Shown piece by piece: positions 39,808-47,925 of a stretch of 64,000 bases of DNA. The DNA is from Streptomyces sp. SAI-127 (GTDB lineage Bacteria > Actinomycetota > Actinomycetes > Streptomycetales > Streptomycetaceae): NCBI RefSeq assembly GCF_029894425.1, contig NZ_JARXYJ010000001.1, positions 5,890,001 to 5,954,000 on the forward strand, written 5' to 3'. Position numbers and translations under genes: made by a program. Position 1 is the first letter of the stretch; every line of letters starts with the position of its first letter. The notes below the pieces were generated by a model that was given only the letters and a program-made list of their open reading frames with translations, was not told the origin of the DNA and did no database searches.

Positions 39808-40569
39808 ATGTACGCACCGGAGCGTCAGCAGGAGATCCTCCGGCTCGCTCGTGACGGCGGGCGGGTCGACGTCGTCTCACTGGCCGAGGAGTTCCAGGTC
39901 ACGGCCGAGACGATCCGCCGGGACCTGAAGGCCCTCGACCGTGCGGGGCTGCTGCGCCGGGTGCACGGCGGGGCCATTCCGGCAGGGCGCCTCGACTTCG
40001 AGCCGGACCTCGCCGAGCGCGAGACCACCGCGGCCGACGAGAAGGACCACATCGCCAAGGCGGCCCTCGCGGAACTGCCGACCGAGGGCACCCTGATCCT
40101 CGACGCCGGTACGACCGTCGCCCGCCTGGCCGCCGCCGTCCCGCTGGAGGCCTCGCTCACCGTCGTCACCCACAGCCTGCCGATCGCGGCCCGCCTCGCG
40201 GACCACCCCGGCATCCAGCTCCACCTCGTCGGGGGGCGCGTACGGCACCGTACGCGCGCCGCGGTCGACGCGTGGGCGCTGCGGGCGTACGGCGAGATCC
40301 GGGCCGATGTCCTCTTCGTGGCGGCCAACGGCTTCTCCGCCGATCACGGTCTCACCACCCCCGACCTCGCCGAGGCCGCGGTCAAGCGCGCGGCGATCGC
40401 CGCCGCCCGCCGGGTGGTCCTGCTCGCCGACTCGGCCAAGCACGGCCAGGAGCACTTCGCCCGCTTCGGCGACCTGAGCGATGTGGACCTGCTGATCACC
40501 GACAGCGGGCTGAGCCCCGAGGACGCCGCCGTGATCGAGCGCGGCGGCACGGAAGTAGTGCGCGCATGA
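39808..40569 (+). CDS. fruR: DeoR-family regulator of fructose uptake
   Basis: 253 residues. The HTH QEILRLARDGGRVDVVSLAEEFQVTAETIRRDLKALDRAGLLRRVHGGA (about 9-57) has the DeoR signature RRDL-x-x-L. The ligand domain contains ILDAGTTV and the LLADSAKHGQ segment typical of sugar-phosphate-binding DeoR proteins. The ATG at 39808 follows GGAGG; an in-frame ATG at 39787 lies inside a half-operator. Its stop overlaps the fruK start (ATGA), fixing it as the first gene of fruR-fruK-fruA. It presumably releases DNA on fructose-1-phosphate. Confidence 0.92.
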   Translation: MYAPERQQEILRLARDGGRVDVVSLAEEFQVTAETIRRDLKALDRAGLLRRVHGGAIPAGRLDFEPDLAERETTAADEKDHIAKAALAELPTEGTLILDAGTTVARLAAAVPLEASLTVVTHSLPIAARLADHPGIQLHLVGGRVRHRTRAAVDAWALRAYGEIRADVLFVAANGFSADHGLTTPDLAEAAVKRAAIAAARRVVLLADSAKHGQEHFARFGDLSDVDLLITDSGLSPEDAAVIERGGTEVVRA

Positions 40570-41513
40570 TCCTCACCGTCACCCCGAACCCGTCCCTGGA
40601 CCGTACGTACGAGGTCCCGTCCCTGGAGCGCGGCGAGGTCATCCGCGCCACCGGTGAACGCATGGACCCCGGCGGCAAGGGCGTCAACGTCTCACGCGCC
40701 GTCACGGCCGCCGGGCAGCGCACGGTCGCCGTCCTGCCCCTGGGTGGAGCGCCGGGGGCGCTCGTCGCCGACCTGCTCGACGCGCAGGGCATCGAGGTCG
40801 CGCCGGTGCCGGTCGCGGGCGCCACCCGCTCGAACATCGCGCTCGCCGAGTCGGACGGGGTGCTCACGAAGATCAACGCGCCGGGTCCGGAGTTGTCCGC
40901 CGCCGAGCAGGAGCTCTTGCTGGAGACCGTGCGCGAGCAGTCGCGCGACGCCTCGTGGATCGCGTGCTGTGGAAGCCTGCCCCGGGGGCTCGCGCCGTCG
41001 TGGTACGCCGAGGTGGTCGCACGGGCGCACGCCGGTGGTGCGCGGATCGCGCTGGACACCTCGGGACGCGCGCTCCTTGAGGCGCTGCGCGAACGGCCCG
41101 ACGTCGTGAAGCCGAACGCCGAGGAGCTCGCGGAGGCCGTCGGGCGCCCCCTCGCCACGGTGGGCGACGCCGTGAAGGCGGCCGAGGAACTGCGGGAGAT
41201 GGGCGCGCGCGCCGTGCTCGCCAGCCTGGGCGCCGACGGGCAGCTGCTCGTGGACGGCTCGGGCGCCTGGTTCGGCAGCGCGCACGTGGAGGTCGTACGC
41301 AGCAATGTCGGCGCCGGCGACTCGTCGCTGGCCGGCTTCCTGATCGCAGGCGGCAGCGGCCCCGAGGCCCTCGCCTCCGCGGTCGCGCACGGGGCGGCGG
41401 CCGTCCAGCTGCCCGGCAGCGAGATGCCGACGCCGGACGACCTGGACCCGGCCGCGGTGACGGTCACGGCCGAGGTGCCGATGGACCGCGTGCTGAAGGA
41501 GCCGGTGTCGTGA
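40566..41513 (+). CDS. fruK: 1-phosphofructokinase
   Basis: 315 residues of the PfkB family. It opens ILTVTPNPSLDRTYEV, which is diagnostic of FruK/LacC. It has DPGGKGVNVSRAV as the substrate motif and SNVGAGDSSLAGFL as the PfkB signature with the catalytic Asp. It phosphorylates fructose-1-phosphate, the product of FruA, to fructose-1,6-bisphosphate. The ATG overlaps the fruR stop by four bases, so translation is coupled. It is followed by a 127-bp gap, containing CACCACGGTGGTG near 41530-41542, before fruA. Confidence 0.95.
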   Translation: MILTVTPNPSLDRTYEVPSLERGEVIRATGERMDPGGKGVNVSRAVTAAGQRTVAVLPLGGAPGALVADLLDAQGIEVAPVPVAGATRSNIALAESDGVLTKINAPGPELSAAEQELLLETVREQSRDASWIACCGSLPRGLAPSWYAEVVARAHAGGARIALDTSGRALLEALRERPDVVKPNAEELAEAVGRPLATVGDAVKAAEELREMGARAVLASLGADGQLLVDGSGAWFGSAHVEVVRSNVGAGDSSLAGFLIAGGSGPEALASAVAHGAAAVQLPGSEMPTPDDLDPAAVTVTAEVPMDRVLKEPVS

Positions 41514-41640
41514 CCCGCCCGATGCTTTCCACCACGGTGGTGTTTCTCACCACCCCCGAACCCCCACACCGCTGCACCCCCGTCCCCCTCCCCACCGCCC
41601 ACCCCACTCCCCGGGCGATACGCGTGCGAAGGAGCCCGCG

Positions 41641-43710
41641 ATGAGCGACATGATCACCGCGGACCTGGTCGATCTCGACCTGTCCGCCGACACCAAGGAA
41701 GCCGCGGCGCGTGCCCTCGCCGAGCGCATGGTCGCCCTGGGCCGGGTGACCGACCTGGAGGGCTTCCTCGCCGACGTGGCCGCCCGCGAGGCACAGATGC
41801 CCACCGGCCTCGACGGCGGCATCGGCATCCCGCACTGCCGCAGCGAACACGTCACCGAGCCGACGCTCGCCTTCGGGCGCAGCTCGGCCGGCATCGACTT
41901 CGGCGCGGCGGACGGTCCCGCCGACCTGATCTTCCTGATCGCCGCACCGGCCGGCGCGGACGACGCCCACCTGACCATCCTGTCCTCGCTCGCGCGCCAG
42001 CTCATGAACGCCGAGTTCACGGACGCCCTGCGGTCGGCGGGGAACGCGGAGAGCGCCGCGGCGCTGATCCGCGGGGACGAGGCACCGGCGGAGGCGGCCA
42101 CCGAGGCCCCCGCGGGTGCCGGTGAAGACTCCGTTGCGGCATCGGCGGCGGCCTCCGCCGATGCCGCAACGGCCACTACGGCAGCCGAGCCGGCGCGGGA
42201 CACGCGCCCCTTCCGGATCGTCGCCGTCACGTCCTGCCCGACCGGCATCGCCCACACCTACATGGCGGCCGAGTCGCTGGAGAACGCCGGCCGCGAGGCG
42301 GGCGTCGAACTCGTCGTCGAGACGCAGGGCTCGGCCGGCTTCACCCGGCTCGACCCGGCGGTCATCGCGGACGCGGACGGCGTGATCTTCGCGCACGACG
42401 TCCCCGTACGCGACAAGGACCGCTTCGCCGGCAAGCCCACCGTCGACGTCGGTGTGAAAGCGGGCATCAACCGCCCGGCCGAACTCATCACCGAGGTCCG
42501 CGGGAAGGCCGAGCGCGGCGAGGTCAGCGCGGCGGGCCGACCCGGCTCCACGCCGGTCGAGCGGGCCGGCGAGTCCGGCGACAGCTACGGCACCAAGCTC
42601 CGCAAGTGGCTGATGACCGGCGTCAGTTACATGGTCCCCTTCGTCGCCGCGGGCGGTCTGCTGATCGCTCTCGGCTTCGCGATCGGCGGCTGGAAGATCG
42701 CCGACGCGCCCTCGGTCATGAAGCACTTCTCCTGGACCGAGATCGACAGCTGGGGCGCCCTGCTGTTCCAGATCGGCGGGGTCGCCTTCGGCTTCCTCAT
42801 CCCGGTCCTCGCCGGATACATCGCGTACGGCATGGCGGACCGCCCCGGTCTCGTCCCCGGCTTCGTCGGCGGAATGATCTCCTCGCAGATCGCCGCCGGC
42901 TTCCTGGGCGGCCTGGTCGCCGGTCTGCTGGCGGGTGGTGTGGTCCTCGCGATCCAGCGGATCAAGATCCCACCGGTGCTGCGCGGCATCATGCCGGTGG
43001 TGGTGATCCCGCTGATCTCCTCGCTGATCGTCGGCTTCCTGATGTTCGTGGTGGTCGGCAAGCCCATCGCCGAGGCCCAGAAGGGCATGACGGACTGGCT
43101 CAACGGCCTCTCCGGCTCCAACGCCATCCTGCTCGGCGTGCTCCTCGGCCTGATGATGTGCTTCGACCTCGGCGGCCCGGTCAACAAGGTCGCGTACGCC
43201 TTCGCCACCGCCGGCATCGCCGTGCAGGACCCGAGCGACTCCGCGATGAAGGTCATGGCCGCCGTGATGGCCGCGGGCATGGTCCCGCCGCTGGGCATGG
43301 CGCTGGCAACGAACGTCCGCAAGAAGCTCTTCACCCAGACCGAGCGCGAGAACGGCAAGGCGGCCTGGGTCCTGGGCGCCTCCTTCATCTCCGAGGGCGC
43401 GATCCCGTTCGCCGCGGCCGACCCGCTGCGCGTCATCCCCGCCTCCATGGCGGGCGGAGCGGTCACCGGCGCCCTGTCGATGGCTTTCGGAGCCACCCTG
43501 CGCGCCCCGCACGGCGGCATCTTCGTGGTCCCGCTGATCGGCAGCCCGTTCCTCTACCTGATCGCCATCGCGGCGGGCGTGTGCGTCACGACCGGTCTGG
43601 TGGTCGTCCTGAAGAGCATGCGCAAGCCGGCCGCGGGGACAGCGGCCACCGCGGCGACGGAGGCCGCCGGCGCCCCGACGGCCGAGCAGAAGCAGCCGGT
43701 CGCCGCGTAA
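41641..43710 (+). CDS. fruA: Fructose-specific PTS permease EIIABC
   Basis: 689 residues. EIIA comes first (His65 in GIGIPHC, phosphoryl site), then an Ala-rich linker (about 145-185), EIIB (Cys199 in AVTSCPTGIAHTYMAAE) and EIIC with eight or more membrane helices (about 320-660). It imports fructose and phosphorylates it to fructose-1-phosphate, using HPr and EI encoded elsewhere. The ATG at 41641 follows GAAGGAG. The gene is last in fruRKA. An 18-bp perfect inverted repeat lies in the linker coding region (42131-42172). A terminator follows at 43764. Confidence 0.95.
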   Translation: MSDMITADLVDLDLSADTKEAAARALAERMVALGRVTDLEGFLADVAAREAQMPTGLDGGIGIPHCRSEHVTEPTLAFGRSSAGIDFGAADGPADLIFLIAAPAGADDAHLTILSSLARQLMNAEFTDALRSAGNAESAAALIRGDEAPAEAATEAPAGAGEDSVAASAAASADAATATTAAEPARDTRPFRIVAVTSCPTGIAHTYMAAESLENAGREAGVELVVETQGSAGFTRLDPAVIADADGVIFAHDVPVRDKDRFAGKPTVDVGVKAGINRPAELITEVRGKAERGEVSAAGRPGSTPVERAGESGDSYGTKLRKWLMTGVSYMVPFVAAGGLLIALGFAIGGWKIADAPSVMKHFSWTEIDSWGALLFQIGGVAFGFLIPVLAGYIAYGMADRPGLVPGFVGGMISSQIAAGFLGGLVAGLLAGGVVLAIQRIKIPPVLRGIMPVVVIPLISSLIVGFLMFVVVGKPIAEAQKGMTDWLNGLSGSNAILLGVLLGLMMCFDLGGPVNKVAYAFATAGIAVQDPSDSAMKVMAAVMAAGMVPPLGMALATNVRKKLFTQTERENGKAAWVLGASFISEGAIPFAAADPLRVIPASMAGGAVTGALSMAFGATLRAPHGGIFVVPLIGSPFLYLIAIAAGVCVTTGLVVVLKSMRKPAAGTAATAATEAAGAPTAEQKQPVAA
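42131..42172. repeat. Perfect 18-bp inverted repeat inside fruA
   Basis: CCGTTGCGGCATCGGCGG (42131-42148) and its exact inverse (42155-42172) flank a six-base loop. Both lie in codons for residues 164-177 of FruA, the Ala/Ser linker between EIIA and EIIB. Confidence 0.9.
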
Positions 43711-43763
43711 CCCCTGCCCCTTTGGGGCGGCTGTGAGTTGTTCACGGCACCTGCGAGATACGT

Positions 43764-43793
43764 CACGGTCCGGGACCATCGTCCCGGGCCGTG
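43764..43793 (+). terminator. Terminator of the fru operon
   Basis: Stem CACGGTCCGGGAC with GTCCCGGGCCGTG (one G-U wobble), loop CATC, 53 bases after the fruA stop and 17 before the next gene. Confidence 0.75.
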
Positions 43794-43809
43794 GTGTCTA
43801 CTGGAACGC

Positions 43810-44064
43810 ATGCCTGAGCATGTGTCCGTCTACCAGTTGCTTGGTATGACCCTTCTCGTCCTGGTGGCCGTCGCCTGGGTGATCGGGCTGGCCGTCATGC
43901 TGCGCCGCGGCCGCCGAGAGGCCGCGCTGTGGCGCTCCGGCCATGGCCTGCCCGCCCTGCCCCACCAGCGACAGACCGGCCCCGGCCGCGAGTCCGTCGA
44001 GCTGACCCCGGCGGAGGAGGACGCGTTCGCGGGTCTGGTACGACAGCTCAGCGGCGGCCGCTGA
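43810..44064 (+). CDS. Small single-pass membrane protein
   Basis: 84 residues. One strong helix (residues 12-30, LGMTLLVLVAVAWVIGLAVML) is followed by a basic stop-transfer RRGRRE and an acidic tail with LTPAEEDAFAGLVRQL. Such short membrane proteins are common in Streptomyces; the family is not recognised. The ATG at 43810 has a weak purine site (TGGAA). It lies after the fruA terminator, so it probably has its own promoter. Confidence 0.6.
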   Translation: MPEHVSVYQLLGMTLLVLVAVAWVIGLAVMLRRGRREAALWRSGHGLPALPHQRQTGPGRESVELTPAEEDAFAGLVRQLSGGR

Positions 44065-44129
44065 CCCGGGCGCCGGAGCGGGGCCTACGGGGATTTGTAC
44101 GTGGGCGCTCGTGCGGGGGCGTGAGCCCT

Positions 44130-44876
44130 TCAGGAGACCTGAGCCGCGCGCCGCTCCATGGCGTCGCGGGCCGCGTCCTCGGTGACGTACACCTCGCACA
44201 TGTGCCGCCCGTCGGGCGTCGCCGTGTGCTCGACCTCCCACAGGGAGATCTCCGCGCCGTCGCGCAGCAGGAACGCGTGCTCGTACAGCGAGAAGCCCAG
44301 TCCGGCGCGCCCCGCCCGGCTCGGGCGCCCGAACGCCTGCGTGATCTGGTGCGCGAACGCCTCGGTCAGCAGCGCGGCCGTCTCCGGCCCCGGCCGGTCC
44401 GCGTTCTCCGCGCGGCGCAGCAGCCGGCGCGCGTGGTCCGCCGAGTCGTCCGGGGCGTATGCGTGCCGCGGTGTCTGCACGGCTGCGAGCTGCACCGTCA
44501 CCGGCAGCTCGAAGTCCGGGGTGTCCGGCGGTAACGGCAGCCGCGCGGTCGCCGCACGCACCTCCTCCTCGTCGACGTACACCTCGTGCTGCGGAACGCT
44601 GTCCCGCGCGGTGTTGTGGACGAGCTCCCACAGAGTGAGCGCCGAACCGTCGGCGAGCAGCCACGTGTGCCGGTACGTCTCACGGTGCAGCCCCGCGCTG
44701 TGGTGCGCGGAGTGCAGCGAACTGTCGTGCGCCAGCGCGCAGTCCAGTCGCCGAATCGTCTCGTCGGGCAGCTCGAAGGAGTTCAGGGCACGACCCAGGA
44801 GCCGCGCGAGGTGCTCCTCCGGAGACTCGGGCGACTCGGGTTGTTCGTACGCTGCCGTCTCGTACGGAACGCTCAA
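44130..44876 (-). CDS. DUF6227-like protein with internal duplication
   Basis: 248 residues, soluble. Two related halves are seen: RHTWLLADGSALTLWELVHN at about 69-88 and EHAFLLRDGAEISLWEVEHT at about 204-223. Each is followed by a short gap and EVYV-x-E. TTG 44876 follows GGGAGA with four bases. The protein is widespread in Streptomyces with no assigned activity. It is convergent with the small membrane protein gene. A fold assignment would need structure prediction. Confidence 0.7.
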   Translation of the reverse strand: MSVPYETAAYEQPESPESPEEHLARLLGRALNSFELPDETIRRLDCALAHDSSLHSAHHSAGLHRETYRHTWLLADGSALTLWELVHNTARDSVPQHEVYVDEEEVRAATARLPLPPDTPDFELPVTVQLAAVQTPRHAYAPDDSADHARRLLRRAENADRPGPETAALLTEAFAHQITQAFGRPSRAGRAGLGFSLYEHAFLLRDGAEISLWEVEHTATPDGRHMCEVYVTEDAARDAMERRAAQVS

Positions 44877-44980
44877 GGTTTCTCCCGGCGTTGCTGCATG
44901 TCACCTTGTGGGTGCATACCGTAGCCCCTCGGTCGGACATCATGTCCGGGAACCGAGAAAACGTACGCCCGGAAAACGCC

Positions 44981-45011
44981 CGGGCCGCGCGGGAAGTTCC
45001 CACGCGGCCCG
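44981..45011. terminator. Long imperfect hairpin
   Basis: CGGGCCGCG-C-GGGAA and TTCCC-A-CGCGGCCCG pair with one central base and one mismatch, 31 bases in all. It sits downstream of the L,D-transpeptidase gene and upstream of DUF6227, both on the minus strand, and is probably the second of two terminators. Confidence 0.65.
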
Positions 45012-45021
45012 AAGATCCGTC

Positions 45022-45046
45022 AAAAAGCCCCGGTCAGAAGGGCTTT
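45022..45046 (-). terminator. Terminator of the L,D-transpeptidase gene
   Basis: On the minus strand AAAGCCC/GGGCTTT with a nine-base loop, ending in TTTTTGACGG. It lies eight bases past the stop. Confidence 0.75.
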
Positions 45047-45053
45047 GCCATGA

Positions 45054-46280
45054 TCAGGAGGTGCTGACGGCGCTCCCCGCGACCCACTCGTTCCACGACA
45101 GGTTCCAGCCGTTCAGCCCGTTGTCGGGCGCCACCGTCTTGTCGGGGGAGTTCTTCACGATCACCACGTCCCCGATCAGTGAGCTGTCGAAGAACCACTT
45201 CGCCGGAGTGTCCCCCTGGCCGCCCTTCACGTCCTGCAGCCCGACGCAGCCATGACTGGTGCCCTGGCGCCCGAACGGCGGATTGCCCTTGTTGTACCAG
45301 TAGTTGCCGTGGATGAAGGTCCCGGACTGCGTCAGCCGCATCGCGTCCGGGACATCGGGGATGTCGTACGCGTTGGCCAGGGCGACCGTCCGGCTGTCCA
45401 TGCGGATCTTCTTGTACTTCTCGGAGATCACCATCTGCCCGTTGTACGTGGTGAACTCCGGGCTGCCCGTCGAGATCGGCACCGACTTGATGGTCTGCCC
45501 GTCCCGTACGACCTTCATGGTCTGCGTGTCGGCGTCCACCGTGGAAACCTGGGAGCGCCCGATCGTGAAGCTGACGGTCTTCTCCTGCACACCGGTGACG
45601 CCGTTGGCGCCCTTGACCCCGTCCAGGTCGATCTTCATCGTGACCTTGGAGCCGGCCTTCCAGTACTCCTCGGGCCGGAAGTCGAGGCGCTGCGTCCCGA
45701 ACCAGTGCCCGACCACCTGCTGCCCGCTGCTGGACGTCACCGTGATGTGCGACTGCACGGCCTTCTTGTCGCTGATCGCCTTGTCGAAGCTGAACGACAC
45801 CGGCATCCCCACGCCGACCGTCGTCCCGTTGTCCGGCGTGTACGTCCCGATGAAGCTGTTCGCCTTGGAGACGGTCGTGAAGACGGACTTCTCGGTCACG
45901 GACTTGCCGTCCGAGTCCTTCGCCGTGGCGGCGATCTGGTACTTCGTCCCGCGCTCCAACTGCTCCGTGGGCTTCCAGCTCTTTCCGCCCGCGGCCAACG
46001 ACCCCGGCACGTCCTGCCCCGTGCCCGCCACCGTCATCTTCACGCCGGTCAGCGTGCCGTCACTGACCTTCACGCCGGTCGAGTTGATCGACGCGCCCGT
46101 CGAACCGTTCTTGGCGGAGATGGCGATATCCGCCGCGGAGGTCTTCGCGGGGTCCTTGCCGCCCTTGCCTTCGCTCTTGGCGTCGGAGCCGCCTCCGCAC
46201 GCTGTAAGGGTGAGGGCGCCGACCATCAGGACGGCACAGGCCCCCAGTGCGCGCCGCGCTGCTATGTCCGGCGTTGTCAC
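45054..46280 (-). CDS. L,D-transpeptidase lipoprotein (YkuD)
   Basis: 408 residues. A lipoprotein signal ends in the lipobox LTAC (Cys28). Immunoglobulin-like domains follow (about 50-240, with DISAKNGSTG-type linkers), then a YkuD catalytic domain at about 250-385. Its motif HGNYWYNKGNPPF is followed by TSHGCVGL, with Cys the nucleophile. It forms 3-3 cross-links or attaches proteins to peptidoglycan, as in the mycobacterial Ldt type. GTG 46280 has GGAGC eight bases upstream. Two hairpins terminate it. The 520-bp spacer upstream holds repeats only. Confidence 0.92.
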   Translation of the reverse strand: MTTPDIAARRALGACAVLMVGALTLTACGGGSDAKSEGKGGKDPAKTSAADIAISAKNGSTGASINSTGVKVSDGTLTGVKMTVAGTGQDVPGSLAAGGKSWKPTEQLERGTKYQIAATAKDSDGKSVTEKSVFTTVSKANSFIGTYTPDNGTTVGVGMPVSFSFDKAISDKKAVQSHITVTSSSGQQVVGHWFGTQRLDFRPEEYWKAGSKVTMKIDLDGVKGANGVTGVQEKTVSFTIGRSQVSTVDADTQTMKVVRDGQTIKSVPISTGSPEFTTYNGQMVISEKYKKIRMDSRTVALANAYDIPDVPDAMRLTQSGTFIHGNYWYNKGNPPFGRQGTSHGCVGLQDVKGGQGDTPAKWFFDSSLIGDVVIVKNSPDKTVAPDNGLNGWNLSWNEWVAGSAVSTS

Positions 46281-46489
46281 GAGATGCTCCAGATTCTTGT
46301 GATGTGCGCTGTCCGCTCCACTCCGTGAAGAAAGAGGGACCCGGTCCCCGCCCGGGTTCCCTGACAACGCGACGAATGCCATGCCGTGACAGAACCCGGA
46401 CGGAATGCTGGGGTGCGCTTGAGGTTGGCCTGGGCGCCTATGGGGGTGCCGGGTAGGGGTCGTCGGGCGTGTGCAGGCCGGTGGGGGCC

Positions 46490-46517
46490 GGTCGCGCCGT
46501 TCCCCGCGCCCCTGGGG
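46490..46517. repeat. Dispersed Streptomyces repeat unit
   Basis: GGTCGCGCCGTTCCCCGCG then CCCCTGGGG, the same core as at 9492 and the inverse of that at 13238. Confidence 0.7.
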
Positions 46518-46661
46518 AGTGCAGTCACCCCTCGCCGCGACGGACCGTTGGCCGCACCGCGCGCTACGACGGGCCGTTGGCCGCGTACGGCCCCGACCCC
46601 CAACACACCCGCACGCGCTACACCAGCCCCCACCGAACCGGCACGGGCCGCCGCAGGCACT

Positions 46662-46682
46662 CAGGGGCGCGGGGAACTGCGC
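46662..46682. repeat. Dispersed Streptomyces repeat unit (inverted)
   Basis: CAGGGGCGCGGGGAACTGCG and one more C, inverted with respect to 46490. It directly abuts the 29-bp tandem array. Confidence 0.7.
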
Positions 46683-46767
46683 AGAACGCCCGCCCCCACC
46701 CAGCCGCACGCAGAACGCCCGCCCCCACCCAGCCGCACGCAGAACGCCCGCCCCCACCCAGCCGCAC
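46681..46767. repeat. Three perfect 29-bp tandem repeats
   Basis: Copies 46681-46709, 46710-46738 and 46739-46767 are identical; each begins GCAGAACGCC and ends CCCAGCCGCAC. The spacing equals the 29-base offset of the partial repeat near 46538. Nothing encodes protein, and there are no spacers, so it is not CRISPR. Confidence 0.9.
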
Positions 46768-46804
46768 AGGCGCCGCAGGCACCCCCGCCCAACCGCCGGA
46801 GGCA

Positions 46805-47830
46805 TCACGCCTCGTACAGCTCCCGGTAGGCCGGCCACACTCCACCCACCCCCTCCACCGACTCCGCCGCCCGCACGGCCCGCACGATCGCCCGTGTCAC
46901 CACATCCGCCCCCGCGGCGAGCACGGGGTTGAGCGCGAGCGGATCCCCGGGGTCGAGGGGGCGCATCCCCGTGGCGAGGGCGAACACCGTGTCGCCGTCA
47001 TGCAGCAGGTGCACCGGCCGCACGGCTCGCGCGATGCCGTCGTGCGCGGTCCCGGCCACCTTCTGGGCCTGCGCCTTCGACAGGTCCGCGTCGGTGGCCA
47101 CCACCGCGAGCGTGGTGTTCAGCGGCGGCGGCGCACTCCTCGCCGCGGTCTCGGCGAGCCGCCGGCGCGCGGCGTCATGCACCCCCTCCTCCGGATACCG
47201 CACCCGCCCGTCGAACAACTCCCCGTACAGCACTCCCGTCTCCGGATCGGACACCGCCCCCACCGCGTTGGCCACCACCAACGCCGCCACGGTGATCCCC
47301 GAGGGGAGGACGACGCTCGCCGTCCCCACCCCGCCCTTCATCGCCCCGACCGCGGCCCCCGTCCCCGCCCCCACACATCCCTCCGGCACCTGCGCACCGA
47401 ACGCACTCGCCGCGGCGGCCTCGACGGCGGCCCGCCCGGTCGCCGCGTCCGGCCGGGCCCGGAAGTCACCGCCCCGCCCCAGGTCGAAGACGCACGCGGC
47501 AGGCACGACCGGCACCACATGCGAGGGATCCGGCCCCACCCGCACCCCCCGCCCCCGCTCCTCCAGCCAGGCCATCACCCCGGAGGCCGCGTCGAGCCCG
47601 TACGCGCTGCCCCCGGTCAGCACGATCGCCTCGACCTTCTGCACCAGGTTGCGCGGATCGAGCGCGTCGGTCTCCTTGGTGCCGGGACCTCCACCGCGTA
47701 CGTCCACCGCGGCGACGGCTCCGCCCTCCGGGGCGAGCACGACGGTGGTGCCGGTGAGCCAACCGTCGCCGGTGCGCGTCGCGTGCCCCACGCGCACCCC
47801 GGCGACATCCGTCAGAGCGTCAACTGTCAT
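46805..47830 (-). CDS. P1-family (DmpA-type) aminopeptidase / Ntn hydrolase
   Basis: 341 residues. The S58/P1 fold begins with DALTDVAGVRVGHATR. Glycine-rich VRGGGPGTKETDAL and VLTGGSAYGLDAASGVM are typical. The probable self-cleavage site is at PPPLNTTLAVVATDADL, giving an N-terminal nucleophile Thr. DmpA enzymes release N-terminal residues from small or D-containing peptides. The ATG at 47830 has weak upstream purines. The gene stands alone. The catalytic role is inferred from the fold. Confidence 0.87.
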   Translation of the reverse strand: MTVDALTDVAGVRVGHATRTGDGWLTGTTVVLAPEGGAVAAVDVRGGGPGTKETDALDPRNLVQKVEAIVLTGGSAYGLDAASGVMAWLEERGRGVRVGPDPSHVVPVVPAACVFDLGRGGDFRARPDAATGRAAVEAAAASAFGAQVPEGCVGAGTGAAVGAMKGGVGTASVVLPSGITVAALVVANAVGAVSDPETGVLYGELFDGRVRYPEEGVHDAARRRLAETAARSAPPPLNTTLAVVATDADLSKAQAQKVAGTAHDGIARAVRPVHLLHDGDTVFALATGMRPLDPGDPLALNPVLAAGADVVTRAIVRAVRAAESVEGVGGVWPAYRELYEA

Positions 47831-47925
47831 GGAACCAGTCTCGTCCAGCCCCGCCGCACTCCTCAGAACCGGCGGTCCGAACCCCTCGCGGCCCAGCCGA
47901 CCGAGGTGGCCCGGGCCGGACCAGG

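Larger units (their letters stand above)
46281..46804. other. Repeat-rich spacer (524 bp)
   Basis: No gene is supported. It carries two dispersed-repeat units in opposite orientation (46490-46517 and 46662-46682), two copies of CGACGG(A/G)CCGTTGGCCGC 29 bases apart (46538-46584), and three 29-bp tandem copies at 46681-46767. The L,D-transpeptidase promoter must lie near 46290-46340. Confidence 0.6.

Noticed and set aside
46681-46767. CRISPR-like array
   Set aside because: The 29-bp copies are directly adjacent with no spacers, and no cas gene is near. It is a simple tandem repeat.
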